Origin: Streptomyces sp. yr375
Lineage (GTDB): Bacteria > Actinomycetota > Actinomycetes > Streptomycetales > Streptomycetaceae
Direction: 5' to 3'
DNA: 64,000 bases
Assembly (NCBI RefSeq): GCF_900110755.1
Contig: NZ_FOFF01000001.1
Location: 298,143-362,142 of the forward strand
Made by a program: the position numbers and the translations under genes. Positions within the stretch are counted from its first letter, which is position 1, and each line of letters begins with the position of its first letter. The notes below the pieces were generated by a model. It was not told the DNA's origin and did no database searches. It saw only the letters and a program-made list of their open reading frames with translations. Positions 26,777 to 34,779 of this stretch are shown here, piece by piece.

Positions 26777-27043
26777 TCAGGACCAGTGCCACACCTGGTT
26801 GTCGCTGCCCGCGCATCCCCAACCCTGCACCGGCTGGCCGTCGTTGCCGGAGGTGGTGGCCTCCGCGTCCAGGCAGAAGCCGTCCGGGACGCTGACCAGC
26901 GTCCCGCGGCCGAGTCGCCACCTCTGAGCGCCGAGTCCGTCGCAGTTCCTGGCCCGGATCCGCCGGCCGTTGTGGCCGGCGGTGCCGGTGTCGGCGTCCA
27001 GACAGAGGTGGCTGCCCTGATCGACGACGAGGTACTGGGACAT
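26777..27043 (-). CDS. Orphan ricin-type lectin domain (88 residues)
   Basis: The whole protein is two ricin-B-like repeats: 'LCLDADTGTAGHNG...QRW' and 'FCLDAEATTSGNDG...NQVW', each with the Q-x-W-type ending. A full beta-trefoil needs three repeats, so this is short. There is no signal peptide, although such domains are normally secreted, and no strong Shine-Dalgarno. It could be the remnant of a larger secreted carbohydrate enzyme or a genuine small intracellular lectin that oligomerises. An in-frame TAA upstream limits extension. Confidence 0.6.
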   Translation of the reverse strand: MSQYLVVDQGSHLCLDADTGTAGHNGRRIRARNCDGLGAQRWRLGRGTLVSVPDGFCLDAEATTSGNDGQPVQGWGCAGSDNQVWHWS

Positions 27044-27064
27044 TTCGTTATCAAGTGCGGGGGC

Positions 27065-27086
27065 TGGGCAGGCGAGTTACCCTGCC
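27065..27086 (-). terminator. Hairpin after the DeoR-family gene
   Basis: GGGCAGG (27065-27071) and CCTGCCC (27080-27086) flank an eight-base loop between the DeoR-family stop and the lectin start on the minus strand. It is a plausible terminator of the regulator gene. Confidence 0.4.
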
Positions 27087-27114
27087 CTTCCGGTGCCGAA
27101 CTCCCGCCGCGGTC

Positions 27115-27879
27115 TCATACCTCGACCACCTCGACTCCCGCCTCCCGCAGCCGACCGCACGTCCTGTCGTGCGCCGGGGCGTTGGTCACCACGATGTCGA
27201 GCTCCTCGGGCCCGCACACCCGGGCCATGCCGGTGCCGGGGAACTTGCCCGCGTCCGCCAGCAGCACCACCTGCGTGCTGGCGGCGATCATCGCCCGCTT
27301 GACGGGCACCTCCACGGCGGTGGTGTCCAGCACCTGCCCGTCGGGGCGGATCCCGCTGGTGCCGAGGAACAGCCGGTCGGCGTGGATCTGCCGCAGGTTG
27401 TCCTCGGTGAGGAAACCGACCAGCGAGCGGTAGTCGCGCCGCACCACCCCGCCGAGCATGATCAACTGGACGCCCTTGTCGTCCTGGAGCTCCTCGTACA
27501 CGGCCAGGCTGCTGGTGATCACGGTCAGGCTCCGGCCGCGCAGATGCCGGGCCACCCGGTGGGCCGTGGTGCCGATGTCGAGCAGCACGGTCTCGCCGTC
27601 CCTGACGAGGGTCGCGCACCAGGCGGCCAGGGCGTCCTTCGCCTCGGTGCGGACCGAGGCCACGTCGGCGAACGGGTCGTCCTCGCCGACTACGGGTGCC
27701 GCGCCGCCGTAGACGCGTTTGAGCAGGCCCTCGTCCTCCAACTGCACGAGGTCGCGCCTGATGGTGGCCTGGCTCGCCCCGACCTTCTCGGCCAGGGAGG
27801 CCACCGCGGTGGGCCCGTCCGTGCGCAGGACGCGCAGGATCAACTGATGCCTTCGGTCAGGGAGCATGCCGGAGACCAT
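27115..27879 (-). CDS. DeoR/GlpR-family transcriptional repressor
   Basis: A 254-residue regulator. The N-terminal DeoR HTH ('RRHQLILRVLRTDGPTAVASL', 'ASQATIRRDLVQLEDEGLLKR') is followed by a DeoRC sugar-phosphate-sensing domain ('LLDIGTTAHRVARHL', 'TVITSSLAVYEEL', 'FLGTSGIRPDG', 'LADAGKF'). I chose the ATG at 27879 because GGAGAG lies nine bases upstream; the frame continues to 27906. It is divergent from the sugar ABC operon and so probably represses it, with a phosphorylated sugar as inducer. Confidence 0.88.
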   Translation of the reverse strand: MVSGMLPDRRHQLILRVLRTDGPTAVASLAEKVGASQATIRRDLVQLEDEGLLKRVYGGAAPVVGEDDPFADVASVRTEAKDALAAWCATLVRDGETVLLDIGTTAHRVARHLRGRSLTVITSSLAVYEELQDDKGVQLIMLGGVVRRDYRSLVGFLTEDNLRQIHADRLFLGTSGIRPDGQVLDTTAVEVPVKRAMIAASTQVVLLADAGKFPGTGMARVCGPEELDIVVTNAPAHDRTCGRLREAGVEVVEV

Positions 27880-27898
27880 ACTCGCGATCTCTCCAAAC

Positions 27899-27948
27899 TC
27901 AAGCAAAGTCGCTCATGTATGTCTCGATATCTGCTTGACCCTTGTCAA
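27899..27948. promoter_or_regulatory. Candidate operators between the DeoR gene and the ABC operon
   Basis: TCAAGCA (27899-27905) and TGCTTGA (27932-27938) form a widely spaced inverted repeat. TTGAC-CCTT-GTCAA (27935-27948) is a tight dyad overlapping the second half. The region is A+T-rich against its surroundings, and TTGACC could itself serve as a -35 box. DeoR-family binding is inferred from position. Confidence 0.45.
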
Positions 27949-28087
27949 ACCTGCTCACCGGGTGCACTCTCTTGCGTAATTCGAATCCAGGTCCGGCCCC
28001 CACTCCGGTCGGCTGAAGCGGGATGAACGGTGCACACCACCCCTCATCCATGCGTCGGCACCGTCTGAGAAGACCCGGTCACCCACG

Positions 28088-28137
28088 CCGGGTGGCCGAA
28101 GAGTTGACCACCCCTCCGATGCTCTTCGGCCACCCGG
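28088..28137 (+). promoter_or_regulatory. Strong stem-loop in the leader of the ABC operon
   Basis: CCGGGTGGCCGAAGAG (28088-28103) and CTCTTCGGCCACCCGG (28122-28137) form a perfect 16-bp stem around an 18-base loop. No gene on the plus strand ends upstream, so this is not an ordinary terminator. It lies about 130 bases before the binding-protein GTG, inside the 390-base gene-free interval 27880-28269. It may act as an attenuator or mRNA-stabilising structure. Confidence 0.5.
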
Positions 28138-28269
28138 TCCCCCGAGCCCATCCCCGCCCTCCCCTTCCGTCCCCTCCCCAACCCGTGCTCACAGGTCCCC
28201 GTAGGACGTCCCGGATGCTTCGGAACGTGCCGAAGCGGCCGGACTCGCCGAACCACCCAGGAGAACGCC

Positions 28270-29547
28270 GTGGACCTTTCCCGCAGACGATTCCTTCAGG
28301 CCGCCGTGCTGACGGCCGCCGCGGCAGGCGCCACCGCGGCGTGCGGCGGCGGCTCCGGGACGAGCGGCAGCAAGGACAGCAAGAACCTGAGCCTCTGGTA
28401 CTGGGCCGGCGGCCTCAGTGACAAGGTCGTCGCGGACGCCAAGCAGCACTTCTCCGACGTCACCCTGAAGACCTCCGTGGTCGGCGGCGACTTCAAGACC
28501 AAGCTGCTCACCGGCCTGCGGGCGGCCCAGTCCGCCCCGGACATCACCGGCGTCAAGGGCGAGGACATCGCCTCCTTCCTGCCCAACGCCGACCGCTTCG
28601 TCGACCTCAACACCCTCGGCGCGGACAAACTGGCCCCGCAGTACCTGTCGTGGAAGCTGAAGCAGGCCACCACGAAGGACGGCAAGCTCATCGGCTTCCC
28701 GATCGACATCGGGCCGTGCGCCACCTACTACCGCGAGGACCTCTTCGCGAAGGCCGGGCTGCCCACCGACCCCGCCCAGGTCTCCGCCCAACTGGCCACC
28801 TGGGACGACTACTTCAAGGCCGGCGTCGAACTGCACAAGGCCGTCCCCGCGACCTACCTGATCAACAACATCGGCTCGGTCTTCTCGATGATCGTCGGCC
28901 AGGGCACCCAGCGCTTCATCGACGAGGACGGCACGTTCATCGGCGACCAGGACCACATCCGCGCCGCCTGGACCACCGCCGTGAAGCCCTACACCCTCGG
29001 CATCGACGCCAAGATCAACGACAACACGTGGAACGCGGCCATCGGCAGCGGCGCCCTGGGCACCGAGATCGGCGCCGCCTGGCACGCGCTGGACATCAGC
29101 AACGCGGCCCCGGCCACCAAGGGCAAGTGGCGGGTGGCGAGCCTGCCCGGCGGGCCGTCCAACCTCGGCGGGTCCTTCCTGGCCATCCCCGCGACCAGCG
29201 GCAACCCCGAGGAAGCCTTCAAGATCATCAGTTGGATCCTGGACCCGGCGAACCAGGCCCGCGGCTTCACCGACGCGGCCCTCTTCCCGACCGCCCCGGC
29301 CGCCTACAAGCTGCCGGCGCTGACCGGCGGCGACGCCTTCTTCGGCGGCCAGAAGACCATCGAGATCTTCGGCCCGGCGGCCGAGAAGATCCCTGCCGCC
29401 TACGAGGCTCCGGCCGACGCGGCGGTCTCGGCGCCCTTCTTCAGCGAGCTGACCAGCATCGAGGCCAAGGGCAAGGACCCCGACGAGGCCTGGAAGGACG
29501 CCGTCAGCCAGGCGAAGCAGATCGCCCAGCGGCAGGGAGTGAAGTGA
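28270..29547 (+). CDS. ABC sugar transporter, solute-binding lipoprotein
   Basis: A 425-residue extracellular binding protein of the family-1 (MalE-like) type. The signal has a Tat motif 'SRRRFLQAA' and a lipobox ending at Cys25 ('GATAAC'), so the mature protein is lipid-anchored outside the membrane. The mature part includes 'LSLWYWAGGLSDKVV', 'GFPIDIGPCATYYREDLFAKAGLP' (in part) and 'NPEEAFKIISWILDP'. It starts with GTG and is first in a three-gene operon with two permeases. The sugar is not identifiable. The divergent DeoR regulator suggests induction by a sugar phosphate. Confidence 0.92.
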   Translation: MDLSRRRFLQAAVLTAAAAGATAACGGGSGTSGSKDSKNLSLWYWAGGLSDKVVADAKQHFSDVTLKTSVVGGDFKTKLLTGLRAAQSAPDITGVKGEDIASFLPNADRFVDLNTLGADKLAPQYLSWKLKQATTKDGKLIGFPIDIGPCATYYREDLFAKAGLPTDPAQVSAQLATWDDYFKAGVELHKAVPATYLINNIGSVFSMIVGQGTQRFIDEDGTFIGDQDHIRAAWTTAVKPYTLGIDAKINDNTWNAAIGSGALGTEIGAAWHALDISNAAPATKGKWRVASLPGGPSNLGGSFLAIPATSGNPEEAFKIISWILDPANQARGFTDAALFPTAPAAYKLPALTGGDAFFGGQKTIEIFGPAAEKIPAAYEAPADAAVSAPFFSELTSIEAKGKDPDEAWKDAVSQAKQIAQRQGVK

Positions 29548-29548
29548 C

Positions 29549-30655
29549 ATGTCGCCAACCCCGGTAGCCGGCCCGGCACCCACCGGACCGACCTCCGGAC
29601 CGGCCTCCGGCGCGACCTCGGGGCAGGCCTCGGGACCGGCCTCCGGATCCGGCGGCGCCCCCGGGCCCGCCGGCCGGTCGGCCCCGGGCCGCTCCTCCGG
29701 TCCGGGGCGCCGCCGCCGGGTCCGCCCGGTGTCGGCCGGCGCCCCGCGCGGGCCGCGGCGGCGGGTCGCCCGGTACTGGCCGCAGTACCTGGCCGTCTCC
29801 CCGTACTACCTGCTCTTCACGGTCTTCATGCTCTTCCCGGTCCTCTACACCGTCTTTCTGGCGTTCCAGAAGTGGGACGGCATCGGGGACATGCACTTCG
29901 TCGGGTTCCAGCAGTTCCGCTTCCTGTGGGACGACCCGGTGTTCTGGCTGTCCATCCGCAACACCCTCGTCATCTGGGTGCTGTCGACCGTGCCGATGCT
30001 CCTGATGGCACTGGTGCTGGCGGTGCTGGTGAACTCCACCAAGCGCTTCACCGCGTTCTACCGGGTCTGCCTGTTCATCCCCAGCATCACCTCGCTGGTG
30101 GCCATCGCGATCTTCTTCGGCGCGATCTTCAGCAACAACTTCGGCCTGATCAACGCCGTCCTGCGGTCGGTGCACCTGTCCGCCGTGCCGTGGATGAGCA
30201 ACGAGTGGACGATCAAGCTGGTGATCGCGGCGCTGATGACCTGGCAGTGGACCGGCTACAACGCGATCATCTACCTCGCCGGCCTCCAGTCGATCCCCTC
30301 GGAGGTCTACGAGGCCGCCAGGATGGACGGCGCAGGACCGGTCCGGATCTTCCTGTCCATCACGGTCCCGCTGCTGCGGCCCATCATCCTGTTCACCGTG
30401 GTGATCTCCACCGTCACCGGCCTGCAGAGCTTCACCGAACCGCAGGTGCTGTTCGGCAGCGAGGCGTCCACCAACCCCAACTCCGGCGGACCGGGCCAGG
30501 CGGGTCTGACCACCTTGCTGTACTTCTACCACCAGGCCTTCGACAACAACGACTTCGGCTACGGGGCCGCGATCGTCTGGGCCTTCTTCCTGCTGATCCT
30601 GCTCATCGTCGTCATCAACTGGCGCCTGGTGCAGCGTAAGGAGCGACGGCCATGA
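29549..30655 (+). CDS. ABC sugar transporter permease (MalF-like)
   Basis: A 368-residue inner-membrane protein. The core from about residue 80 has six helices and the permease signature 'EAARMDGAGPVRIFLSITVP LL' (~255-276), which contacts the ATPase. The first ~80 residues are unusual, being almost entirely Pro, Ser, Gly, Ala and Arg and probably disordered in the cytosol. The ATG lies one base after the preceding stop, and the end overlaps the next permease start (ATGA). No ATPase is encoded in the operon; Streptomyces sugar porters commonly share MsiK. Confidence 0.92.
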   Translation: MSPTPVAGPAPTGPTSGPASGATSGQASGPASGSGGAPGPAGRSAPGRSSGPGRRRRVRPVSAGAPRGPRRRVARYWPQYLAVSPYYLLFTVFMLFPVLYTVFLAFQKWDGIGDMHFVGFQQFRFLWDDPVFWLSIRNTLVIWVLSTVPMLLMALVLAVLVNSTKRFTAFYRVCLFIPSITSLVAIAIFFGAIFSNNFGLINAVLRSVHLSAVPWMSNEWTIKLVIAALMTWQWTGYNAIIYLAGLQSIPSEVYEAARMDGAGPVRIFLSITVPLLRPIILFTVVISTVTGLQSFTEPQVLFGSEASTNPNSGGPGQAGLTTLLYFYHQAFDNNDFGYGAAIVWAFFLLILLIVVINWRLVQRKERRP

Positions 30656-31503
30656 GCGGCACGAGAGGCATGACCGGTCTGAACCGCCGGCGGGTCCGGG
30701 GGCTGAGCGTCCATCTCGTCCTGATGACCGGCGTGGCCGTCTCGGTGTTCCCGTTCTACTGGATCGTCGTCATGGCGACGAACACCTCGCAGGACATCTA
30801 CAGTTACCCGCCGAAGCTGTGGTTCGGCGATCATCTGCTGACCAACGTCCAGCACCTGTTCGCCAAGATGGACTTCTTCGGGTCGCTGCTCAACACCGTG
30901 ATCGTGGCGGTCTGTACGACCCTGCTGGTGCTGTTCTTCGACTCGCTGGCGGCCTTCGCCTTCGCCAAGTACGACTTCCCCGGCAAGAAGTACCTCTTCG
31001 GCCTGCTGCTGTCGATGTACATCCTGCCGACCCAACTGGCGATCATCCCGCAGTACGAGATCATGGTGCAGTTGGGCTGGCTGGGCACCCTCCAGGCGCT
31101 CATCGTGCCCGCCGCCGCCAACGCCTTCGGCATCTTCTGGATGCGGCAGTACACCACCACCAGCGTCCCCGACGAACTGCTGGACGCCGCCCGGATCGAG
31201 GGCGCCGGGTTCTTCCGCCTCTACTGGCACGTGGTGCTGCCGTGCGTCCGCCCGGCCCTCGCGTTCCTCGGCATCTACACCTTCATCGGCGCCTGGAACG
31301 ACTACATCAATCCGCTGGTGATGCTGGTCAACCCGGACCGGCTGACCCTCCAGGTGGCGCTGGCGCAGTTGTACTCAGGCCACTCCACCGACTACAGCAT
31401 GGTGATGGCCGGGGTGCTGCTGTCCGTCGTCCCGCTGGTGCTCGTGTTCACCTTCTTCGCCCGCGGCTTCATCGCCGACGCCACCAAGGGCGCCCTCCGC
31501 TGA
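30652..31503 (+). CDS. ABC sugar transporter permease (MalG-like)
   Basis: A 283-residue permease with six helices beginning 'HLVLMTGVAVSVFPFYWIVV'. The EAA-type loop is 'DAARIEGAGFFRLYWHVVLP' (~180-199), and 'GAWNDYINPLVML' follows. It pairs with the MalF-like subunit to form the membrane channel. It is last in the operon and followed by a clear hairpin. Confidence 0.93.
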   Translation: MSGTRGMTGLNRRRVRGLSVHLVLMTGVAVSVFPFYWIVVMATNTSQDIYSYPPKLWFGDHLLTNVQHLFAKMDFFGSLLNTVIVAVCTTLLVLFFDSLAAFAFAKYDFPGKKYLFGLLLSMYILPTQLAIIPQYEIMVQLGWLGTLQALIVPAAANAFGIFWMRQYTTTSVPDELLDAARIEGAGFFRLYWHVVLPCVRPALAFLGIYTFIGAWNDYINPLVMLVNPDRLTLQVALAQLYSGHSTDYSMVMAGVLLSVVPLVLVFTFFARGFIADATKGALR

Positions 31504-31511
31504 CGGCGCGG

Positions 31512-31534
31512 GCCAGGGTGGGCGACACCCTGGC
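31512..31534 (+). terminator. Terminator of the ABC transporter operon
   Basis: GCCAGGGTG-GGCGA-CACCCTGGC is a perfect nine-base stem starting nine bases after the permease stop, between two convergent genes. It could serve both directions. Confidence 0.65.
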
Positions 31535-31584
31535 GCGCCCGGCCTACGACTGCGGCGGCACCGGCGGGTACGGCGCCCTCGGTG

Positions 31585-32802
31585 CTAGTCGACGTCCACC
31601 CGGCCGTCGTCCGTCTTCTTGGTCTTGTCCTTGGCGCCGTTCTTGGTCTTGTCCTCGCCCGCGCGGAGCTGGAGCAGGGCGGAGGCGTTGCCCGGCTCGG
31701 GGCGGCGGCTGTCGCCGGAGTCCTGGCCGCTGAGGTTCTGGCGGACCGAGTCGAGGATCGTCAGGCCCTGGGACACCAGGCCCGCGGCGATCTCGCCCAG
31801 GCCGTCCGCGCCGTTCAGGACGTTGACATTGGCGCCGGCCAGGCCGCCGGCCGCCTCCTTCACGATCTGCGGAAGCTGGTCGATGATCATCCGGTCGAGC
31901 GCGACCCGGTCGTAGGAGGCCGCCGCCTCGGCCTGGATCTTCATGCGCTCCGCCTCGGCGATGGCCAGCAGCTTGATCCGCTGGGCCTCGGCCTCGGCCG
32001 GCTTGACGATCTCGGCGACCAACTGCTGCTGGCGCAACTGGGCCTGGCGCTGCGCCAGTTCCGTCTGGGCGGCGAGCACCTCCTGCTGGGCGTGGGCCTG
32101 CGCGAGTGGTCCGGCCTGGGAGGCCTTCGCCTGCGCGCGGTCCACCTCGGCCGAGTACTCCGCCTTGACCACCGCGGTCTGCCGGGCGTACTCGGCCTGG
32201 TTGCGTGCCGCGACCTGCTCCGCCTCGACCGAGGCCTGGGTGGCCTGCGCCTGGGCGATCTGCGCCTGCCGGTGGATGGCCGCCTTGTGCGGCGCGGACA
32301 TGGCCTCGATGTAGCCGACCTCGCCGTCGTCGATCGACTGGATCTGGAGCGAGTCCACGATCAGGCCGATCTTCGCCATCTCGACCTTTGACGTGTCCAG
32401 CACCTCGGCGGCGAGCTTCTGCCGCTCGGTGACGATCTCCTCGACCGTCATCGAGCCGATGATGGCCCGCAGGTGCCCGGCGAAGATCCGGCCGGTCAGG
32501 ACCGACATCTGGTCCTGGTCGGAGAGGAAGCGCTGGCCCGCGTTGATGATGCTCTCGTGGTCGTTGCCGACCTTGAACGCGATGACGGCGCGCACGTGCA
32601 GCGCGATGCCCTGCCTGGTGACACAGGTCTCGGTGACCTCGGCCTCGCACATCGACAGCGTGAGGAAGCGGGTCTTGCGGAAGACCGGCAGGACGAACTT
32701 GCCGTGCCCCGTCACCACTCGGAACGGCGCGCCGCCCAGTCCCCGCCGGCCCCCCGAGATCAGCATCGCCTCGTCGGGAGCGGGAACGCGGTATCCGAAC
32801 AT
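31585..32802 (-). CDS. Second flotillin-like SPFH protein (no membrane helix)
   Basis: A 405-residue paralog of the protein at 17615-19132. It shares the order SPFH domain ('GIALHVRAVIAFKVGND', 'HLRAIIGSMTVEEIVTERQK', 'IGLIVDSLQIQSI'), coiled coil, then 'VNVLNGADGLGEIAAGLV'. It lacks the N-terminal transmembrane helix, so it may attach to the membrane through the SPFH domain or by pairing with another flotillin. The tail is Lys/Asp-rich ('EDKTKNGAKDKTKKTDDG'). Its start lies eight bases after the NfeD-like gene, so the two are co-translated. Confidence 0.88.
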   Translation of the reverse strand: MFGYRVPAPDEAMLISGGRRGLGGAPFRVVTGHGKFVLPVFRKTRFLTLSMCEAEVTETCVTRQGIALHVRAVIAFKVGNDHESIINAGQRFLSDQDQMSVLTGRIFAGHLRAIIGSMTVEEIVTERQKLAAEVLDTSKVEMAKIGLIVDSLQIQSIDDGEVGYIEAMSAPHKAAIHRQAQIAQAQATQASVEAEQVAARNQAEYARQTAVVKAEYSAEVDRAQAKASQAGPLAQAHAQQEVLAAQTELAQRQAQLRQQQLVAEIVKPAEAEAQRIKLLAIAEAERMKIQAEAAASYDRVALDRMIIDQLPQIVKEAAGGLAGANVNVLNGADGLGEIAAGLVSQGLTILDSVRQNLSGQDSGDSRRPEPGNASALLQLRAGEDKTKNGAKDKTKKTDDGRVDVD

Positions 32803-32810
32803 TTCTCTTT

Positions 32811-33068
32811 CTACTCCTCAGTCGGCGCCGGCAGATCGCCGAGCGCGTCCAATGGATCCACCCACTCGATGACGCCGACCTCGCGACATCCACGCGACTC
32901 GATCACGAGCACCGTCGCCCCCAGGGGCAGTGGATCTTCGGACCAGGCGAGGAAGGTTTCGGAGCCGCCTCTCACCCGCACCAGGATCTCGCCGGGGCCC
33001 GCGGCACCGCGGGTTGCGACGATCACCTGCCCCGTGCAGCCGATCACGGCTTCGTCCTGCGGCATCAT
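32811..33068 (-). CDS. Second small NfeD-like/OB-fold protein
   Basis: An 85-residue protein with the pattern 'IGCTGQVIVATRGAAGPGEI', 'LVRVRGGSETFLAWSED' and 'LGATVLVIESRGCREVGVIE'. It is clearly paralogous to the 72-residue protein at 19287-19505 (shared 'vRVRGG.E.FLA'). It is immediately upstream of, and probably co-transcribed with, the second flotillin. Two adjacent ATG codons (33068 and 33065) follow GGAGAG; either may be used. Confidence 0.72.
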   Translation of the reverse strand: MMPQDEAVIGCTGQVIVATRGAAGPGEILVRVRGGSETFLAWSEDPLPLGATVLVIESRGCREVGVIEWVDPLDALGDLPAPTEE

Positions 33069-33184
33069 GGCCGCTCTCCAATGTTCTGGCCCACGATTCA
33101 GACGATAGACCCACCCGGGTCGGTGACCCAACGGGGCTTCCGCCGCGGCCTGCGACCTGCGGCCTTTTGCGGCTTTGCTGCTGC

Positions 33185-34306
33185 TCAGCCGCGCGGTGAC
33201 CGGCGGACGGTCAGGACGGCGACGTCGTCGTGGCGCAGGCCGTCCCCGGCGAACGCGTGGGCGTCCTCGTACAGGGCCCGGGGGAGTTCGGTGGGGGACA
33301 GACCGAGGTGTTTCACGAGGCGTTCGTCGAGCGGGTAGAACGTGCCGTCGGCGGCGCGGGTCTCGGTGAGGCCGTCGGTGGTCAGCACCAGTGTCGAACC
33401 GGCCGGGAACGCGAACCAGTCCACCGTCGTGGGCTCGTCGGCCAGTTCGGCGAGGCCGAGGGGGACGCCGGTGTCCAGCGCGGGCGTGGTGACGGCGCCC
33501 TCGTGCACCAACCGGGGCGGCACATGGCCGCAGTTGACGACCTGCGCCTCGGTGCCCGCGTCGACGCCGATGATGAGGGCGGTGACGAACCGCTCGTCCT
33601 CGCCGGTCTGTTCGGCGTACGAGTTGTGCCGGACGACGGAGGCGTCCAGGGCGTCGACGAGCGCGGTGAGTGTGGGCTCCCGGTTGGCCGCCTCGCGGAA
33701 CGCGCCGATGACGGCGAACGCGGCGCCCACCGCCGCCAGCCCCTTGCCCTGCACGTCACCGATCAGCACCCGGGTGCCCCAGGGCGAGGTGACCACGTCG
33801 TAGATGTCGCCGCCGACGAGCCGGTCCTCCTGTACGGGCTCGTAGACGCCGTTGACCAGGACGTCGTCGGTGAGCATGGGCAGCGGGTGCAGGATGTGCC
33901 GCTGCATGGCGGCGGCGGTGGAGCGCAGCCGCAGCATCTCGTGCTCGCGCCCGATGCGCCGGTGGCAGGCGTAGACGGAGGCGGCTCCCAGGGCGAGCGT
34001 GAGCAGCACCAGCAGCGCGCGATCGAGCCACCTCGCCCCGTCACCGGCCCGCAGCACCACGGTGAGGGTGACGAAGAGGGTGGTCCACGCGGCGATGAAC
34101 CTCGTCTGCTGAACCGTGCACAGCGCGGACGCCGTGCCCGGCAGGAAGACCAGCAGCCCGAGCAGCCACACCTCGGACCCGGACAGCACCCCGAGCACCT
34201 CGACCAGCACGGTCACCGACAGCACACCGGCGACCGTCTCCGCGTTACCCGGCGGCTCGATGGCATCGAGGGCGTCGGCGGGTCTCTTCCGACGGATACC
34301 GATCAT
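33185..34306 (-). CDS. Membrane-anchored PP2C/SpoIIE-type protein phosphatase
   Basis: A 373-residue protein. Three to four N-terminal hydrophobic segments (~25-120) are followed by a PP2C-type serine phosphatase domain (~145-373). Metal-binding motifs are 'VGGDIYDVV', 'IGDVQGKGLAA', 'TDGLTETR' and the terminal 'DDVAVLTVR'. Streptomyces encodes many of these, usually acting on anti-anti-sigma factors. No such partner gene is nearby. It reads toward the NfeD-like gene but is separated from it by 116 bases. Confidence 0.9.
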   Translation of the reverse strand: MIGIRRKRPADALDAIEPPGNAETVAGVLSVTVLVEVLGVLSGSEVWLLGLLVFLPGTASALCTVQQTRFIAAWTTLFVTLTVVLRAGDGARWLDRALLVLLTLALGAASVYACHRRIGREHEMLRLRSTAAAMQRHILHPLPMLTDDVLVNGVYEPVQEDRLVGGDIYDVVTSPWGTRVLIGDVQGKGLAAVGAAFAVIGAFREAANREPTLTALVDALDASVVRHNSYAEQTGEDERFVTALIIGVDAGTEAQVVNCGHVPPRLVHEGAVTTPALDTGVPLGLAELADEPTTVDWFAFPAGSTLVLTTDGLTETRAADGTFYPLDERLVKHLGLSPTELPRALYEDAHAFAGDGLRHDDVAVLTVRRSPRG

Positions 34307-34755
34307 GAACGCTCCCGGGCAAACGGTGATCTCTCCACCTTAGGCAGAACCTCGCACGGACGACGGCCCGGCGGGATACGCGGGATACGTCAGGCGTCGC
34401 CTAGGGCGATCACGGCGCGCCGGGGCAGTCGGCGGCGTCGTCCCGGACGGCGCGCCGCGCGAGTCCGCGGCGGGTTCGGGATCGAGCAGGACGACGACAC
34501 CGTCCTCGTCGCGCACAGTTCCCGGCGCCGGAAGCGAGATGAGGGCCGGGGCCGCGGGCGAGGTCCGGCTCGTCCGGGTCGGCGAAGGCATGCCCGGCCC
34601 GGCCCGGTCGGCGGCGGACGGGCCGCAGGCCGCAGGGCGCGCGGGAGGTATGGCGGGATGTGATCCCCTTCAGTCGGGTTCACCGGGTTCACCGGGTTCA
34701 CCGGGATCTGCCGGGGTCACCGGGATCTGCCGGGACCTGCCGGGACCTGCCGGGT
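34307..34755. other. Gene-poor interval with a tandem repeat
   Basis: I see no convincing gene. A minus-strand frame at 34340-34591 (83 codons, containing 'VRDEDGVVVLLDPEPA') has some coding-like composition but no recognised family and no Shine-Dalgarno. It could be a small hypothetical or a remnant. The right part is taken by the repeat at 34675-34779. Confidence 0.4.
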
Positions 34756-34779
34756 TCACCAGGACCTGCCGGGGTTCAC
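34675..34779. repeat. About eleven 9-10 bp tandem repeats crossing the dehydrogenase stop codon
   Basis: Units alternate between CGGGTTCAC, CGGGATCTGC and CGGGACCTGC. The first ~80 bases lie beyond the dehydrogenase stop (34756). The last ~24 bases encode its C-terminal 'VNPGRSW'. The stop codon itself sits in a repeat unit, so unit gain or loss could have created the present 3' end. Confidence 0.8.

Noticed and set aside
34340..34591. An 83-codon minus-strand gene
   Set aside because: There is no family match by eye, no Shine-Dalgarno, and heavy Pro/Arg/Thr bias; kept only as a note on the interval.
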